DNA of 64,000 nt from Xylaria sp. FL1777. Lineage: Eukaryota > Ascomycota > Sordariomycetes > Xylariales > Xylariaceae. Where the stretch lies: positions 28,058-92,057 of the forward strand of contig MU400676.1 of the NCBI GenBank assembly GCA_022578965.1, given 5' to 3'. This document shows, in pieces, positions 24,062 to 36,290 of the stretch; position 1 is the first letter of the stretch, and each line of letters opens with the position of its first letter. The notes below the pieces were generated by a model, which was not told where the DNA came from, ran no database searches, and worked only from the letters and a program-made list of their open reading frames with translations. Position numbers and translations under genes: made by a program.

Positions 24062-24135
24062 AAAACAAAAAAAAAAAAAAAAGACTAAAAAAAAAAAAAA
24101 AAAAAAAATTAATAAAGAAAAGAAAAAAAAAAGCA
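24062..24135. repeat. Long poly(A)-rich tract
   Basis: About 70 bases of nearly pure A, broken by occasional G, C and T. It lies inside element G, about 440 bases before the right terminal repeat. On the minus strand it is a poly(T) tract. Confidence 0.6.
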
Positions 24136-24572
24136 ATTAATAGTAAAAAAAATCTATTATAATAAACTTTGTTAAAAAGTATTTTGCTTAAGTAGTAAAA
24201 TTAAGTTTTAATATAATATGTTTAGTGCTTTAATAATAGCATTAATTAATAAGATATATTATTTTAAAGTAGCATAAAAGCTTAAGAAGTTATACAAGCT
24301 TTAAAAGCTTTAAAAAAAGTTAGAAAACTTCTTAAAAAAATCTTCTTAAAAATAATATTTATGCTAGTAAAGTCTTTAATAAAACATAAATAGTACATAG
24401 TTAAATAGTTTAACAAGTTAAAAGCTATCAATAAAAAAACAACTATTTTAACTTAAGTTATAGCAATAGCATTAAAGCAAATAAGTATTTAAAAAATAAC
24501 TAATTTACTAAAGGGCTAATTGGTTTAATAATAATAGTACAACATAAAAACAAGTTGCTAACTACTAACTAA

Positions 24573-24758
24573 TAAGCTAGCTTAGTAAAATCTAAAAGTT
24601 GTTATATTATTAAACTAAGTTTTTAAAACAAAGTTTATTAAACTATAATTATATTAAGCTAGCTACTTTATTAGCAAAGGCGTTTTAAAAAAAGCGTTTT
24701 TAAAAAAACGTCTTAAAGAAGCCTTTCTACGGAAAACTTCTATAAAAAGCCTTCTATT
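24573..24758. repeat. Element G, right terminal repeat
   Basis: Direct repeat of 14785-14970, also 186 bases. It ends GCCTTCTATT, where the left copy has GCCTTTTATT. LINE B0 sequence resumes immediately outside. Confidence 0.75.
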
Positions 24759-24943
24759 AACCTTACTTTTTGTTTAATAAGCTAATTAATAAAAACTAAT
24801 ATTTATAAACTAATAAAGCTTTAAAGTAGCAATATAAACATTATTGCATAAAGTTTTTATTTAGCTTTTTATATAGTTTTATTTATAAATATATAAATAA
24901 AAAAACTACGCTATAAAGTAATATAGCAAATTATTAATAATAA
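24759..24943 (+). mobile_element. LINE fragment B0, 3' tail
   Basis: Matches the last 180 bases of B1 (30463-30642), including TAAGCTAATTAATAAAAAC and the long shared stretch around CATTATTGCATAAAGTTTTT. It ends TTATTAATAATAA, as B1 does, which marks the LINE 3' end. Confidence 0.75.
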
Positions 24944-25325
24944 TATTATTTTTTTTTGTTAATAGTATTAAAAGCTTTTATAATATTAAGCTATAGTAAA
25001 AATGCAGTACTTTTTTTATTAATTGCTTTTTTTGCGATTTTTAATACTAGTTTAATAGCTATATTTATTAATTTGTTTTGTTTGTTTTTTATTTAGTTAT
25101 TTAGTAAAAAACTTTTAAGCTTAGCTATTTAATTTTAAACAATAAAAACAAGAGCTAAAAACCTACTATTATTATTAACTAAATTATTTTAAGCATATAA
25201 AACTTACTAAATAATTTAAACTTTAAGTTATTTATATAAATAAAAGCTTATAATCTATTTAAAAAAATAAAAGCTTATAATTTGTTTAAAAAAAATTGCG
25301 CTAAATATAAAAAGCAAATAAAATA
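24944..25325. other. Unassigned AT-rich stretch with a 27-bp duplication
   Basis: No gene. TAAAAGCTTATAAT starts at 25241 and again at 25268, a 27-base tandem duplication within 25239-25292. This stretch separates the B0 tail from family C copy 2. Confidence 0.5.
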
Positions 25326-25491
25326 TAAAGTTTAATTAAGTTTTTAAGTTTTTTTTATTAAAGTTATAACTATTTATAAAACTAAAAAAGAAATTTATAT
25401 TAGTTTTAAACTTCTTTTTTATTAACGTTAAATTAATAGCAAGTTTAATAGTTTAAACATAATATTATATATTATAAATAATACTTATTTA
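25326..25491. mobile_element. Repeat family C, copy 2, left part
   Basis: Matches C copy 1 from about 8190 to 8330 and C copy 3 from about 44900 to 45040. It is interrupted after CTTATTTA at 25491 by LINE B1 and resumes at 30658. Confidence 0.75.
25477..25491. repeat. Target site duplication of LINE B1, left copy
   Basis: AATAATACTTATTTA, identical to 30643-30657. The uninterrupted site is seen in family C copy 3 near 45028. Confidence 0.85.
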
Positions 25492-26111
25492 AAAACAAGA
25501 CCTTTTTTGAATTCTTTATATTTAACTATAACTTTATAAGTTTAAGCTTAATTATTAAATAATTAAGATTGCTAAAATTAGCGTAGTAACTTTTACTTAT
25601 TAAGTAAGTTGTACTTTATTCGCGGAGTGCAAATATAACAAAAAATAAAAAAATAATATTAAATAACCTATTTGTTAAAAATGCAACTAACGTGCTACTA
25701 AGACTTACTAGCAATATAATTGCAATATAGCAGCGTTTTAATAAAGAACGCAAAGCTAACAGATTTTTTAGTATATAGAAAATAGTTAATAAAATTATAA
25801 AACTAATACTATAGCTATTAACGGAAAAAAAAATAGCAAAAGGAATTTCTTTTTAGAAAAACGTAAAAAAAGCATAAATAGCGCATATATTAAAAAAAGC
25901 CTAAAAAAGCTAACAAAGCATAAAGCTTAATAATAAAAACAACTTTAATATATTTATAACTTGCTATAACTTAAATACTACTATAAAAGCTAACTAAAAA
26001 AGCGTTAAAAATATTGTTTAAAAGCTTTTTTAATAAACTTTGTTAAATGTAAACACGTTAAAATTTTAAGCATAAATAGCAGCTTTATAGCTAGCTTGCA
26101 ATAATAAAGCA

Positions 26112-26714
26112 ATGCTATTTAAACAAAACAAAAAAGTATTAATTAAAGTTAAAAAACAAAGTAACAATTTTAAAAATAAAACATTAGTTAATATTATTAA
26201 AGCAATAAATATAGCGTTTATAAGCAGTAATATAATTGCTGCTAAAAAGCTATATAGTAAAAACATAATAATTACTTTTAAAAAAGCAGTGCTTTAAAAA
26301 GCTAAAAAAAAAAAATAAATTATAAAAGCTTTTAAAAAAAGGTTAAAAGTATAACAAAAAAAAGCAGCGCTAATAATAAAAAATATTTTAGCAAAACATA
26401 TTAAAGCAATATATTTAAACAAAAACTTACTATAGTTATTACGTAGCAAATATTCTAAAGTTATAAAGTATAAAAAAATGCTATTTAAAAACATAAAAGC
26501 TAAATTTACGTTAATATTATTATATATAAGCAGCGTTATAATAGCTAAAACAATATATAAAAATAGCTTTTTATAAAAAGTTTAGCTATTTAATTATAAA
26601 CTTTTTGCTATAAAGGTTAAAGTTATATAATGCTTTAATTGCTAAAAATATAAATATATGGCTAAATATTGCTATAAAAACTTAAAGTATAACTATTGTT
26701 TAGCTTTAAAGCAT
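26112..26714 (+). pseudogene. LINE ORF1 (Gag-like) relic in B1
   Basis: An open stretch of 61 codons (26112-26297) includes LVNIIKAINIAF and IIAAKKLYSKNIIITF. This resembles the fungal LINE ORF1 pattern with a K/R-L-x-S-G-D-I core; GGN changed to AAN and GAN to AAN explain the Lys and Asn seen here. In the same frame, 26688-26714 reads Y-N-Y-C-L-A-L-K-H, which would be C-x2-C-x4-H of a zinc knuckle with the first Cys mutated to Tyr, though the closing Cys is not at the usual spacing. The function would be RNA binding and particle formation during retrotransposition. The frame between these blocks is broken. Confidence 0.55.
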
Positions 26715-29041
26715 TAAAAAAGTAAAAAAAGCTGCTTAATAAAAACGCAAAAAGCAAAGCAAAAATGCATAAACTATAAAAAAGCATATATAGCATAAAA
26801 TAAAGCTTGCTAAAAAAAAGTTAAACAAAAAATAAAGCAAAAGTAATATATATATTATAACTTAAAAGCTTTTAAAGTGCTAAAAAAGCAGCAGCAATAA
26901 ACAAAAAAATAAATAAAAGTAATTTAAAAATGCTAATAGTATTAATATTTATAAAGCTAAATAAAAAAAAATTACTAGTAAAAAAACAGCAAACTAGCAA
27001 TATAAACAAAAACTTATTTTTATTAATTTAATAATATATAATATTGCTTTTTAAAACATTACAAAATTTAAAAGTAATATAGTACATATGCTATAAAACA
27101 ACAGCTTTAATTATATAGCAGTTTAAAAGCTAATAATTAATAAATATAGCAATATATATTGCTTTAATAATAATAGCTATTAAGTTGTTTAATTAAAAAG
27201 TAAAGCTATGCTATATATAAACAAAAAAATTGCAATAAAAACATTAGTAAAAAACGCTAATAAAAACTAAGCAAAAATTATAATAAATAGCAATAATTTA
27301 ATAATAATTTTATAGTTAATATACTTACTAAATTAAAAAAAAACATTTAATGTAATTTAATTTAAAAAATATATAAAGCAAGCAAACTAAAAAAACGCTA
27401 TATATTTATAAGCAACTTTAACTTTTATTACTTACTATAAAACTTAAAAAGCAAAAAAAGCCAAAAAATAAATAAACTACTTAAGTTTATTATATAATAA
27501 AATTTTATATTAATTATTTTTTAAAAAAAAGTAACTAAAATAAAGCATAAACAAAAAAGCTTAATAATAAACTTAATATAAATATTTAGCAACTTAGCTA
27601 TTATTTACTAAAAAGACTTAAAGTAGCTAAGTTTTAACTATAAAGCACTAAAAGTTATAATTAATTTAAAAGCAGCTTTGCAAAAATATTTAAAAAAAGC
27701 AAAAAAATAAAACTAACTTAAATTAAATAAAAATAAAGCAGCTATAAAAGCAAAAGCTATTATTACAAAAACATATATGTTACGTATATTTAACAAACTA
27801 AATAATATTTTTAACTTTTTAATTTAACAACTAGTAAAAATAGCAAATAAAATAACGCTTAAAAAAACTATAAAAAAAGAATATTAAACATTACTTTAGT
27901 AGTTTTTAAAAGTAGTTAAAACAAAAAAAAAAGTAAAACAAGCGTACTATAAATTTTAAAGCAAAAAAACTAAAGCAATATAGCAAGCTTTTTTAAAAAA
28001 AAAAAAAACCTTTAGCAATAAAATAAAAAAAGCATAAAAATATAAGTAAAAATAAATACTTATAAAAACATTTAAAGATTTTAAGTTATTATAAAACTTA
28101 GCTAAATAAACAAAGTTTGCTTATAAGCTAACTTTAAGAATTATTGTAATTTTATTGCTAAAACAAACAAAAAATAAGCTGCTTTTTGCTAATCCTTTAA
28201 AAAAAAAAACAGGTTTACTAATAAAACGCTTTTTTTTTGCATTACTAGCAAACTTGTTTAATATACTTAAAAAAAACCTAATTTATAATAGCTACTAAAA
28301 GTTTATAATTAACGTTAATACAAAAAAAAAAAACATAATATTGTTAATATAAAAGTTAGTATTATAAAAAGCGCTAAAAAATAATGTATTATTTAATAGC
28401 TTTTTTAAAGCTTATAAACTTACTTTAGCAAAAAAAATAGCAATATTATGTATTGCTAGCTTTTTACTAAAGTATTACTTAATGTAATTTAAGCAAGCAA
28501 AAGTAGTAATTATATTTAAACCTAAAAAATCAAAAAAAAACTAAAAAAATAGCTAAAAAGTAATGCTTTATTATGCTTATTTACATAGTAAAAAAAATAC
28601 TAAGAAAAAAGCTATATTACTATATAGCAAAAGTAGCTAAGCAAAAAAGTTTCCTGCTAAATAACTAAATAAATAATAAATAAAACAAATTAACAAACAT
28701 AACTATTAAACTAGTATTAAAAACAGTAAAAAAAGCAATTAGTAAAAAAAGGATAATGTTTTTATTATAGCTAAACATTGCAAAAACTTTTAATATTATT
28801 AATAAAAAAATAATAATATATATTTTGCAATAAAAAAGGTTTTTTTTTTAAATAGTTATATAAGTAAACTTTTTTATATTAGATTACATAATATGTTTTT
28901 GTTTTAATAAAGGAGTGTTTTAATTAATAGCGCTAAAAGCTAAAGTTTTTTAAAAGTTTTTGCTTTTACTTTTTCTTTTTTTTTTTATATATTTTAATAT
29001 TTTATAATAACTTTGTTATGCATTAAAAGCTAATAATAGTT

Positions 29042-29191
29042 AGCTTTACTAATAATACTAACTTTATTACAGCAAACTTAAATATAAAGCAAAACTATAA
29101 AGCTTTAAAAGTAGCATAAAAAACATATAAAAGCTAAACAAAACAACATAAAATAAAGTTTATATTACTAAAAAGCAAATTAATGCACTTT
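29042..29191 (+). pseudogene. LINE reverse transcriptase relic in B1
   Basis: Fifty codons in one frame read S-F-T-N-N-T-N (29042-29062), then NYKALKVA, then KQHKIKF and KSKLMHF (29171-29191). This is the catalytic block of LINE polymerases, F-x-D-D-T-N, with both aspartates turned to asparagine (GAY to AAY at 29051-29056), followed by the conserved downstream W-x4-HG-x2-F and K-x-x-L-x-H-F pattern. Stops lie at 29117 and 29135; the second falls where Trp is expected, as G-to-A change produces. It sits about 3.5 kb from the 5' end, as expected for ORF2. The rest of ORF2 is too eroded to delimit. Confidence 0.75.
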
Positions 29192-30642
29192 TTTAGCAGT
29201 AAAACAACGCTTATATAAATAATATACTTTTTTAACGTCATAATATAATTAAAAAATAACGCAAAGTTTTTAAAAATATAATTTAATAAAAACATAAAAT
29301 AAAAAAAACACTTAGTAAAGCTTAAAAAAAAACTAAGCATTTAGTTATACGTAGTAATTAAGCTATAAAACTTTATATAAAGCAATAGCGTAATAAACAT
29401 AAAGCAAATATATGTTATAATAATACAAAGTATTTTAGCTTATAGTATAGCAACTTAGCATAAAAACTTTAAAAAAAACAAAGCAAAAAATATTATTAAC
29501 TTATTAGCAATAATTTAAAACAAATATTTTAAACGTATAACTAAAGTTTTTAAAGCAATTAAAACAAAGCATTTAAAAACTAAAATAAAAATTCTTTTTA
29601 TTAACTTATATTTTAGTAGCAAAACAATAGCTTGTAAGTATTACATAAAAAGCTTAATAGCTAAAGAATTAATCTAAAAAGCAATAAAAAAAATTAAAAC
29701 TTTTATTTAAAATATAAAAGCTTAAAAAGCTAAAAACTAAACAAAAAGCAAACCTATAAGCAACAAAAAAAGCATAACTAAAAAAAATCTAACGCTAGCT
29801 TTAAACTTTTAGCAAAAAAAGTAATCAAAAAGTAAAAAACTTAAAATTGCACTAAAAAAAAAATAAATAAGCAAATAAAGCTAAACTAAAACAAGTAGCA
29901 ATTATTTAATAATAACTAAGCAAAAGCTTAGCAAAAATAAAGCCCTTAAAAAGTACAACAAATTACTAAAGCATAAAGCAGCTATAATAATATAAATGTG
30001 CATTAGAAAAATAAAACTAAAGGTATTTCTGCATAAAAAAAAAGTCTTAAGCTTTTTTATGCTTTTTTGCAAATGCACAAAAGAAAAAAAAACCTTTTAG
30101 CATATAATCTTACGTTATAACTTATTAAAAAACAAAAAAAAAGCAGCTATAAAAAAGCTTTGCAGTTAAGCTGCTATAAACTAATAAAAACTTATAACTA
30201 GCTATAAAAAAGCTTAAAGCTGCAAGTAATATTGCAAAATAGCTACTTATTACTAATAAAATAGCAATATATAATAAAGTAGTTAAAATAAAAAAAAATA
30301 AAAAAAAAATAAAAAAAGCAAAAAATAAGAAAAAAACTAGCAAAAAAAGCAAAAGCGCTTTTTTAAAAGTTTTAAAAAACAAAAAAAAAGCTTTTATATG
30401 TTTCCTAAAAAAGCAAAAAGTCTAAAAGCTTTAAAAAAAGTTTTTCTGCTTTTTAATTATTACTTTCTGTTTAGCAAGCTAATTAATAAAAACTAGTTAT
30501 TATAAAGTAAAAAAACTTTAAAATAGTAGCATAAACATTATTGCATAAAGTTTTTATTTAGCTTTTTATATAGTTTTACCTATAAGTACACAAGTAAAAA
30601 AGCCGCGCTACAAAGCAGCATAGCAGGTTATTAATAATAAAT

Positions 30643-30657
30643 AATAATACTTATTTA
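30643..30657. repeat. Target site duplication of LINE B1, right copy
   Basis: AATAATACTTATTTA, identical to 25477-25491, followed by AGCTTTATAGTTAAA, which continues family C. Confidence 0.85.
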
Positions 30658-30985
30658 AGCTTTATAGTTAAACATTTTACTAAAAAACAATATAACTAAA
30701 ATGCTTATATTATTACTAAAAATAAAAGCATTTATAGCTTAAAAAGCTGCTATAATAATAAAAATACTAGTAATTATTTTAATAAAAATATAGCTAAAAA
30801 TAATAACATTTTTGTTATTTTTTTAAAGCATTAGTATTATAGCTATAACTTTAGCTTTTTTTATAATAAAACGTTTATTAAAAGTTTTAACATTATTATT
30901 TAAACTATTGCTTTTATTATTATTAAAAAAGTTTAATAAAACAAAAGTAACTAATATAGTACGTTTGCAGCTTTATATTTTAAAA
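30658..30985. mobile_element. Repeat family C, copy 2, right part
   Basis: Matches C copy 1 from about 8334 to 8660 and C copy 3 from about 45047 to 45375. After about 30985 the match ends abruptly, and the 89-base tandem units present in the other copies are missing or reduced to part of a unit. Confidence 0.75.
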
Positions 30986-33237
30986 AGATAAATGCTTTTT
31001 ATATAAAAAACGTTTAGCATAATATTATTTAAAGCATAAGCAAATACATTATTAATAAAACTTAAAAACAATATATATTAACTAAGCTTTATGTTTATTA
31101 TATATATATAAATTCACCTGCGGCATATTAAAAAAGCAGACAAATTTTCAACTAGGCTACTAGTTATTGCGCAACTTAAAAAAAGCACGTAAAATAGCTA
31201 AATAAGTTTTAAATACAAGAAAGCTTAGCTATTACAACATAGCTAAAAAACTAATTAAGTCGTAAGCAGCTGCAAAAACACAAAAATAAAGGCCTTTAAA
31301 CATAAAGCAAAAGCAGCTAAGCATTAATACTAGCTTTTTTTTAAGCTAAAAAAGGTTTATTATAACTATAAAGCAAAAACTAAAGCATTTATTATAAAGC
31401 TATTTGCTATTTATAGTTTTAAAAAAGCTATTTATTATAAGTTTACGTTTATAAATTCTAAAGTAAAGCATAATACAATAAAGTACTAAAAACAGTAATA
31501 TAAAATTATAAATATAAAACTATAAAAGTTAAAAAGCATACATTATAAAAAAGCAAAACAATTAAGCAACTTTATTAAGCATTAAACATTAAAATTTTAC
31601 TAAAACTTTTAGCTACTAAATATATAATAATGCTAACTTTTAAAAGTTATATAAACACTTTTTAATTAGCTTATTTATGTAAAACTTCTAGCTTTTTTAT
31701 TTGCTGCAGCTTTTTTTGCGTTTTTAATTGCAACTTAAAGTTGTATACTAGCTATAAACGTAGCTTAAATATTTTTATTAGTACAAAAATAGCGCATAGC
31801 TATATAAGCTTTAATAAACAATTAAAGTTTTTTATTAATTTTTTTAAGCTAAAAAATTATTAGTAATACTTAAAATTAAAAGAACTTTAATAGTTAAAAT
31901 AAACATAAAGTAAAGCTTAAAAACATATAAATATTAATATAGTTAAAAGTACTTATAAAACTATAATTGCTACTTTTAACGCTTATTTTGCTTTTTTTGT
32001 ATTATAAGCACTTAATAAATTTGCTAGTAATATTGCAAGCATAAAAGTTATTAATGTTTTTATATAGTTAGCATAAAAAAAACAGCAATAAAAAATATAT
32101 AATATATTACTATAACATAAGCAATATAGTAATAGTATAGCTTAAGCATTTTAGTATGCTTAATAAATATAAATTTTAAAGCTATTAGTAATACTTTAGC
32201 GCAAAGCACTAAAGCATTTACTTTTATTTTAAAAATTAGCGTTATAGTAAAAAAGCATAACAATAAGCAGTTATAAAAACTTAAACTATATAGTAGCAAG
32301 CTATTAGTTATTTTATTTAGTACTATAAATTAAATAACTAGTAAAAACTGCAGCAAAATAACTTATAACTTTAAATATATAAGCTTAATATTAATTAATA
32401 TATATATTTAAGCTAAGCTAGTTATAAGTATGTATTACAAAAAGCATAGCAGTTATAACAAAATAGATTTTTGTATAATTATAATACATTAGTAACTAAT
32501 TATATTATAAACTAAGCACTTTAATATATTAAAGCAAGCGTAAGCTAAGCATATAATAATAATAATAATAAAAGTAATAAAGTTAATAATTAAAAAAGAA
32601 AAGAATTAGCATAAATAGCTAAGTAAAATAACTTATTATTTATTACTACTTTATACTGTTTAATATATAAGCTATTTATAAGTTATGCTTATTTAGTAAG
32701 CTTACTGCAGAAAACATAAAAACAGCTTAAAAAATAAATATATAAAAAGCAAACTAAAAAATAATAAGCAATTAACTTTGCTTATAACTTAGTTATAACT
32801 TAGTTATAAAAAAACTAATGCAATAAAAAGCTAGCAGCAATATTAAAGCAAGCAAACTATAATACATTAATAATATAATAAAAAAAAGTTTAAAAAAAGA
32901 CTAAAAAAAAAAAGCAGTATATTTAGCTAAGTAAATGCTAAAACTAAAAAAACTGCTATAAATAGCACAAAGCAAGCAGCAATATTAAAGCAAACAAACT
33001 ACAAAGCAAAAAAAATACAAAAGAAAAAAAACTACAAAGTAACTACATAAAAATATATATATTTAGTTAATAGCATAATGCAAGTAAACAAACAACTTAA
33101 AAGCAAAAAAATAAAAAGCAAAGCACTTAATAAAATTGTAGCAGAACTAATATAACTTAGAAGTAAATATAAGATGTTTTTACTTAGCTACTAAAAAAAA
33201 AGTAAGCTGCTTATAGCTTGCTTTTAACCTATAAGCA

Positions 33238-33272
33238 CGGTTTTTACTTATATATATAAAAAATAAAAACCG
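33238..33272. repeat. Short inverted repeat in a GC-retaining patch
   Basis: CGGTTTTTA at 33238-33246 is the reverse complement of TAAAAACCG at 33264-33272, around an (AT)n loop. It is followed by CGGCATAGCTAGTAGGCC. It could be a transposon end or a stem-loop; nothing decides between them. Confidence 0.35.
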
Positions 33273-35394
33273 GCATAGCTAGTAGGCCGTTAGCCCAAGT
33301 AATACAATATATATATATATAAATTGCTTTTTTTATAAGTTTTTAAACTATAGTATTTAAATAGCATTTTTTTTTAATTTTTTAATTAAGATTATTAGCT
33401 TTGTAAAAAAAATTTAAACTTTAAAGCTTTAAGTTATTATTATACATAAAATTAAAGCTTTAGTATAATAATTTTACATATATATTTAAAAAGCAATATT
33501 TAATAATACTTTTAACTTTTATTTCTTTATATGTAATAAAAAATGTATTATTAATCTTATTATAATTATAAAGCAGCAATACTTTATTATTTATGTAAAA
33601 TGCCTTTATAATATAACATTAATTAATTTTTTTAGTAGTTATTTTAATTAAATGTTATAAATAAATAAGTTTGTTTAAAAAAGCTAACTAAGTAGCTTTA
33701 TTAACGTTTTTTTTTTATTATAGTTATTATATTTAAGCGTGCTGTAATTTTTTGTTATTAAAAAAGCTTTTTATAATAAATATTTATAAATACATTTTTT
33801 TAATGTTTATTAATATAGTATTATTAACCTTATATTAATTTAAGTAGTTTAGCTTTTATAATTGAATTTTATTGCTATAAATAAAATGCTTTTAATAAAA
33901 TAAAACTTATTAACATTTGTTTATAATATAAGTTTAATACATAAAAAACTCTGCAAAAATTAAAAAAGTACTAAACTATTTTACTTTATAAGTAAAAGTA
34001 ATTTTATATTTTTAAACCTTTTTTATATAATAATTATAATATATATAGTTATTTAAAAAAAAACAGTTTATTTATTTATAAATATTTTATAATTAAGCAA
34101 AAAGTATTAATTAGTTAATATAACTATAATATATTAAACGATTATTTGCTATAAAGTTTTATATAAACTTTTTAAATAAAGCTAAACTAATAATTTTTTT
34201 TATAATAATAATTAAATAGCTTATGTTTTTATTATATATTTATAGTAGCTTTATTATTAAGCAGTATAAAAATAACATTATTAAATTAAATTATTTTAAT
34301 AAAAGCTATTTAATCTTTAAAACTTTATACTAAGCTTTAAAAGTTATATAGTTAAATAAACATAAATTAAAACTATTTAATAAACTTAGCTTTTTTAGCT
34401 TTAATAAATATATAAGCTTTTTTTAGTTTTAAAAGCTTGCTAAAAGCTATATAAAAAAATAATTTATAAACGTAAAATATAACAATAATTTTTAATATAG
34501 TGCTTTCTTTAAAAGCTAAAAAAATATTTATAGCTAAGTTTTATTAATAATAATTAAAAGTTTTTACTTTTTGCTAAAAGTAGTACTAAAATATAATTTA
34601 CTACTTAAAACTATTTACTTGTTTAAAAATATAATTAATATTTATAATAAAAGCACTTTAAAAGTTTATAATATAATTAATAATATATTATTTTATAAAT
34701 GCTATTAAAAATTTATATATAAATATTATTTATATGTTAAATTAAAATTTAAAACTATTAAAAATAGCATATTAACTATAATTATAGTAACACTTATAAT
34801 AATTAATAATATATTTAATAAAGTTTATAACTTATAAAAATAATTAATAAAATCTTTAATATTTAAATATAAGCAATTTTAACTTATAATAAACTTTTTT
34901 GTTTATATTTACATTAAGCTTAAATATAATTTAAATTTAGTTGTTTATAAAATTGTTAAATTTGTTATAATTATTTATTAATAGTTTAAAAAACAAGATT
35001 TTATAAAAGTAAAACTTTTTATTTTTATATTAAAAAGTATTATTAAAATATATATATTTAATAATTTTAAATAAAAAATGCTAAAAAAATTAAAGCTTAT
35101 TAAAAAAATTACTATTATTAATTAATATATATTAAAAAATAGTTTAAATCGAACTTAATATAATTTTTGTTTTTTTTTAAACTTTTAGCAAATTAAAAAA
35201 CTAACAATAGTATACTTTTTATTTTTTTTAAAGCTAAAAAAACAAATCTTTTATAATAAAAAGCAAGTTAAATTAAAGTTAAAAATAGCAATATAATAAT
35301 TATATTGCTTTGTTTAAATAAGTTATTTTTTTTTTGCTTTTAATATAACTTAAAGCTAAAAATTAACTTTATTAAAAGCTATTATTAAAAATAT

Positions 35395-35632
35395 TTTTTA
35401 AGTAAAATATAAACTTGCTTAATATTAAAAAGTAAACAAAATTTAAGCAAAATTTTATTATAAAGCATTATAGCTTAACTAAAGCAACTTGTTTAAAAAT
35501 AAAATTTATTTTTATAAATTAAAGTAAAAATATTATTTAAACGTTTAAAATAATTAAAATACTTTAATACAATTAAAAAATAATATAGTTTTTAATAGTT
35601 ATTAAAGCAGCTTTTTATTTATATAAAAAAAA
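35395..35632. repeat. Repeat J, copy 1
   Basis: Direct match of about 240 bases to 44240-44477. Landmarks are TTATAGCTTAACTAAAG and AAAAAATAATATAGTTTTTA. The class is unknown. Confidence 0.7.
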
Positions 35633-36220
35633 GTTATAAGTTATAAGCATTAAAATATTTATTTAATAATATAAGCTGCGCTATTTTAAAGTTTTAAAAA
35701 TAATAAAAGTTTAAGCTTGCATAATTATATATAAAGCAATTTTGCTAGCTTAAACAAAGTAAATATATAAAATATAATGCTTATAATAAATAATAACTAA
35801 AATTAAACTGCTTTAAAAAAAAAACCATGCTATATTTATTTAAATGCTAATTTTAATATACGTATATATATAAATACTTATAAATTAATATAAATTAATA
35901 TTATTAAATTTTATTAAAATAAGTAAGCAAAATATTAGTAAGCTGCTATAGTTTTTACTAAAAAAGCAGCAGAAAAAAAAATTATAAATATTATTTAAGC
36001 TAGCAAAAAGTAAACAAAAAGCAATAAATCTTTAATAAATTAAAAAAAAGCATTAAAACATTAGCTAATTAAATAATATTAGTTTTAGGTTAATAAAAAC
36101 TAACTATAAATAATTAAACTTTACTTAACTTAATATAATAAATATTTTAACTTTAAAAAAACTTTAAAAGCAAGCATAAATATTAATGTTATATGTTAAA
36201 TAAATAAATATATAAAGAAA

Positions 36221-36290
36221 ATGCAAAAAAATGCAAAAAAATGCAAAAAAATGCAAAAAAATACAAAAAAATACAAAAAAATAAAAAAAT
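36221..36290. repeat. 10-bp tandem repeat, seven units
   Basis: Four perfect ATGCAAAAAA units are followed by two ATACAAAAAA units and one ATAAAAAAAT unit. The unit changes stepwise from left to right. Confidence 0.9.

Larger units (their letters stand above)
14785..24758 (-). mobile_element. Element G, about 10 kb, with 186-bp direct terminal repeats
   Basis: Two direct repeats of equal length bound this block, and LINE B0 sequence continues on both outer sides, so it is an insertion. It looks like an LTR retrotransposon. A pyrimidine run just inside the left repeat (around 14972-14981) would be the polypurine tract of an element read on the minus strand, and the longest surviving minus-strand frame (22336-22665) lies nearer the right, presumed 5', end. 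I found no definite target duplication and no recognisable polymerase motif, so class and orientation are inferences. The interior is heavily mutated, apart from a patch near 15065-15260. Confidence 0.55.
25492..30642 (+). mobile_element. LINE (non-LTR retrotransposon) B1, full or nearly full length, dead
   Basis: A 5151-base insertion into repeat family C, bounded by a perfect 15-base target duplication and with no terminal repeats. That combination is typical of target-primed reverse transcription. On the plus strand it carries an ORF1-like relic near 26112-26714 and a reverse-transcriptase block at 29042-29191, whose spacing resembles Tad1-type fungal LINEs. Order and length (about 5.2 kb) fit that family. 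The 3' end reads TTATTAATAATAAAT with no long poly(A). B2 is a collinear copy and B0 is a truncated one. Stops occur throughout, so it cannot move. Minus-strand frames at 26066-26494, 29134-29340 and 30125-30382 look like shadows of decayed coding strand. Confidence 0.85.
30986..36220. other. Unassigned degenerate AT-rich region
   Basis: No open frame with meaning. Short frames such as 32060-32299 on the minus strand encode Phe/Leu/Ile/Ala-rich peptides of the kind chance gives in this DNA. Two patches are less eroded: about 31110-31330 (TTCACCTGCGGC, GCGC) and 33230-33300 (ACCGGC, GGCCG, GCCC). The stretch 34000-35400 is the most mutated in the window. Repeat J (35395-35632) is listed separately. 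Confidence 0.5.

Noticed and set aside
26066..26494. Minus-strand frames rich in Leu, Ile and Phe resembling membrane proteins
   Set aside because: They lie opposite or beside the LINE ORF1 relic. Reverse complements of Lys/Asn-rich frames give Phe/Leu/Ile-rich peptides, so the membrane-like look is an artefact.
30125..30382. 85-codon minus-strand frame, Phe/Leu-rich
   Set aside because: Antisense of an A-rich stretch in LINE B1; low complexity and absent from B0.
32060..32299. 79-codon minus-strand frame
   Set aside because: No motif, no neighbour and no repeat copy; a chance frame is the simplest view.
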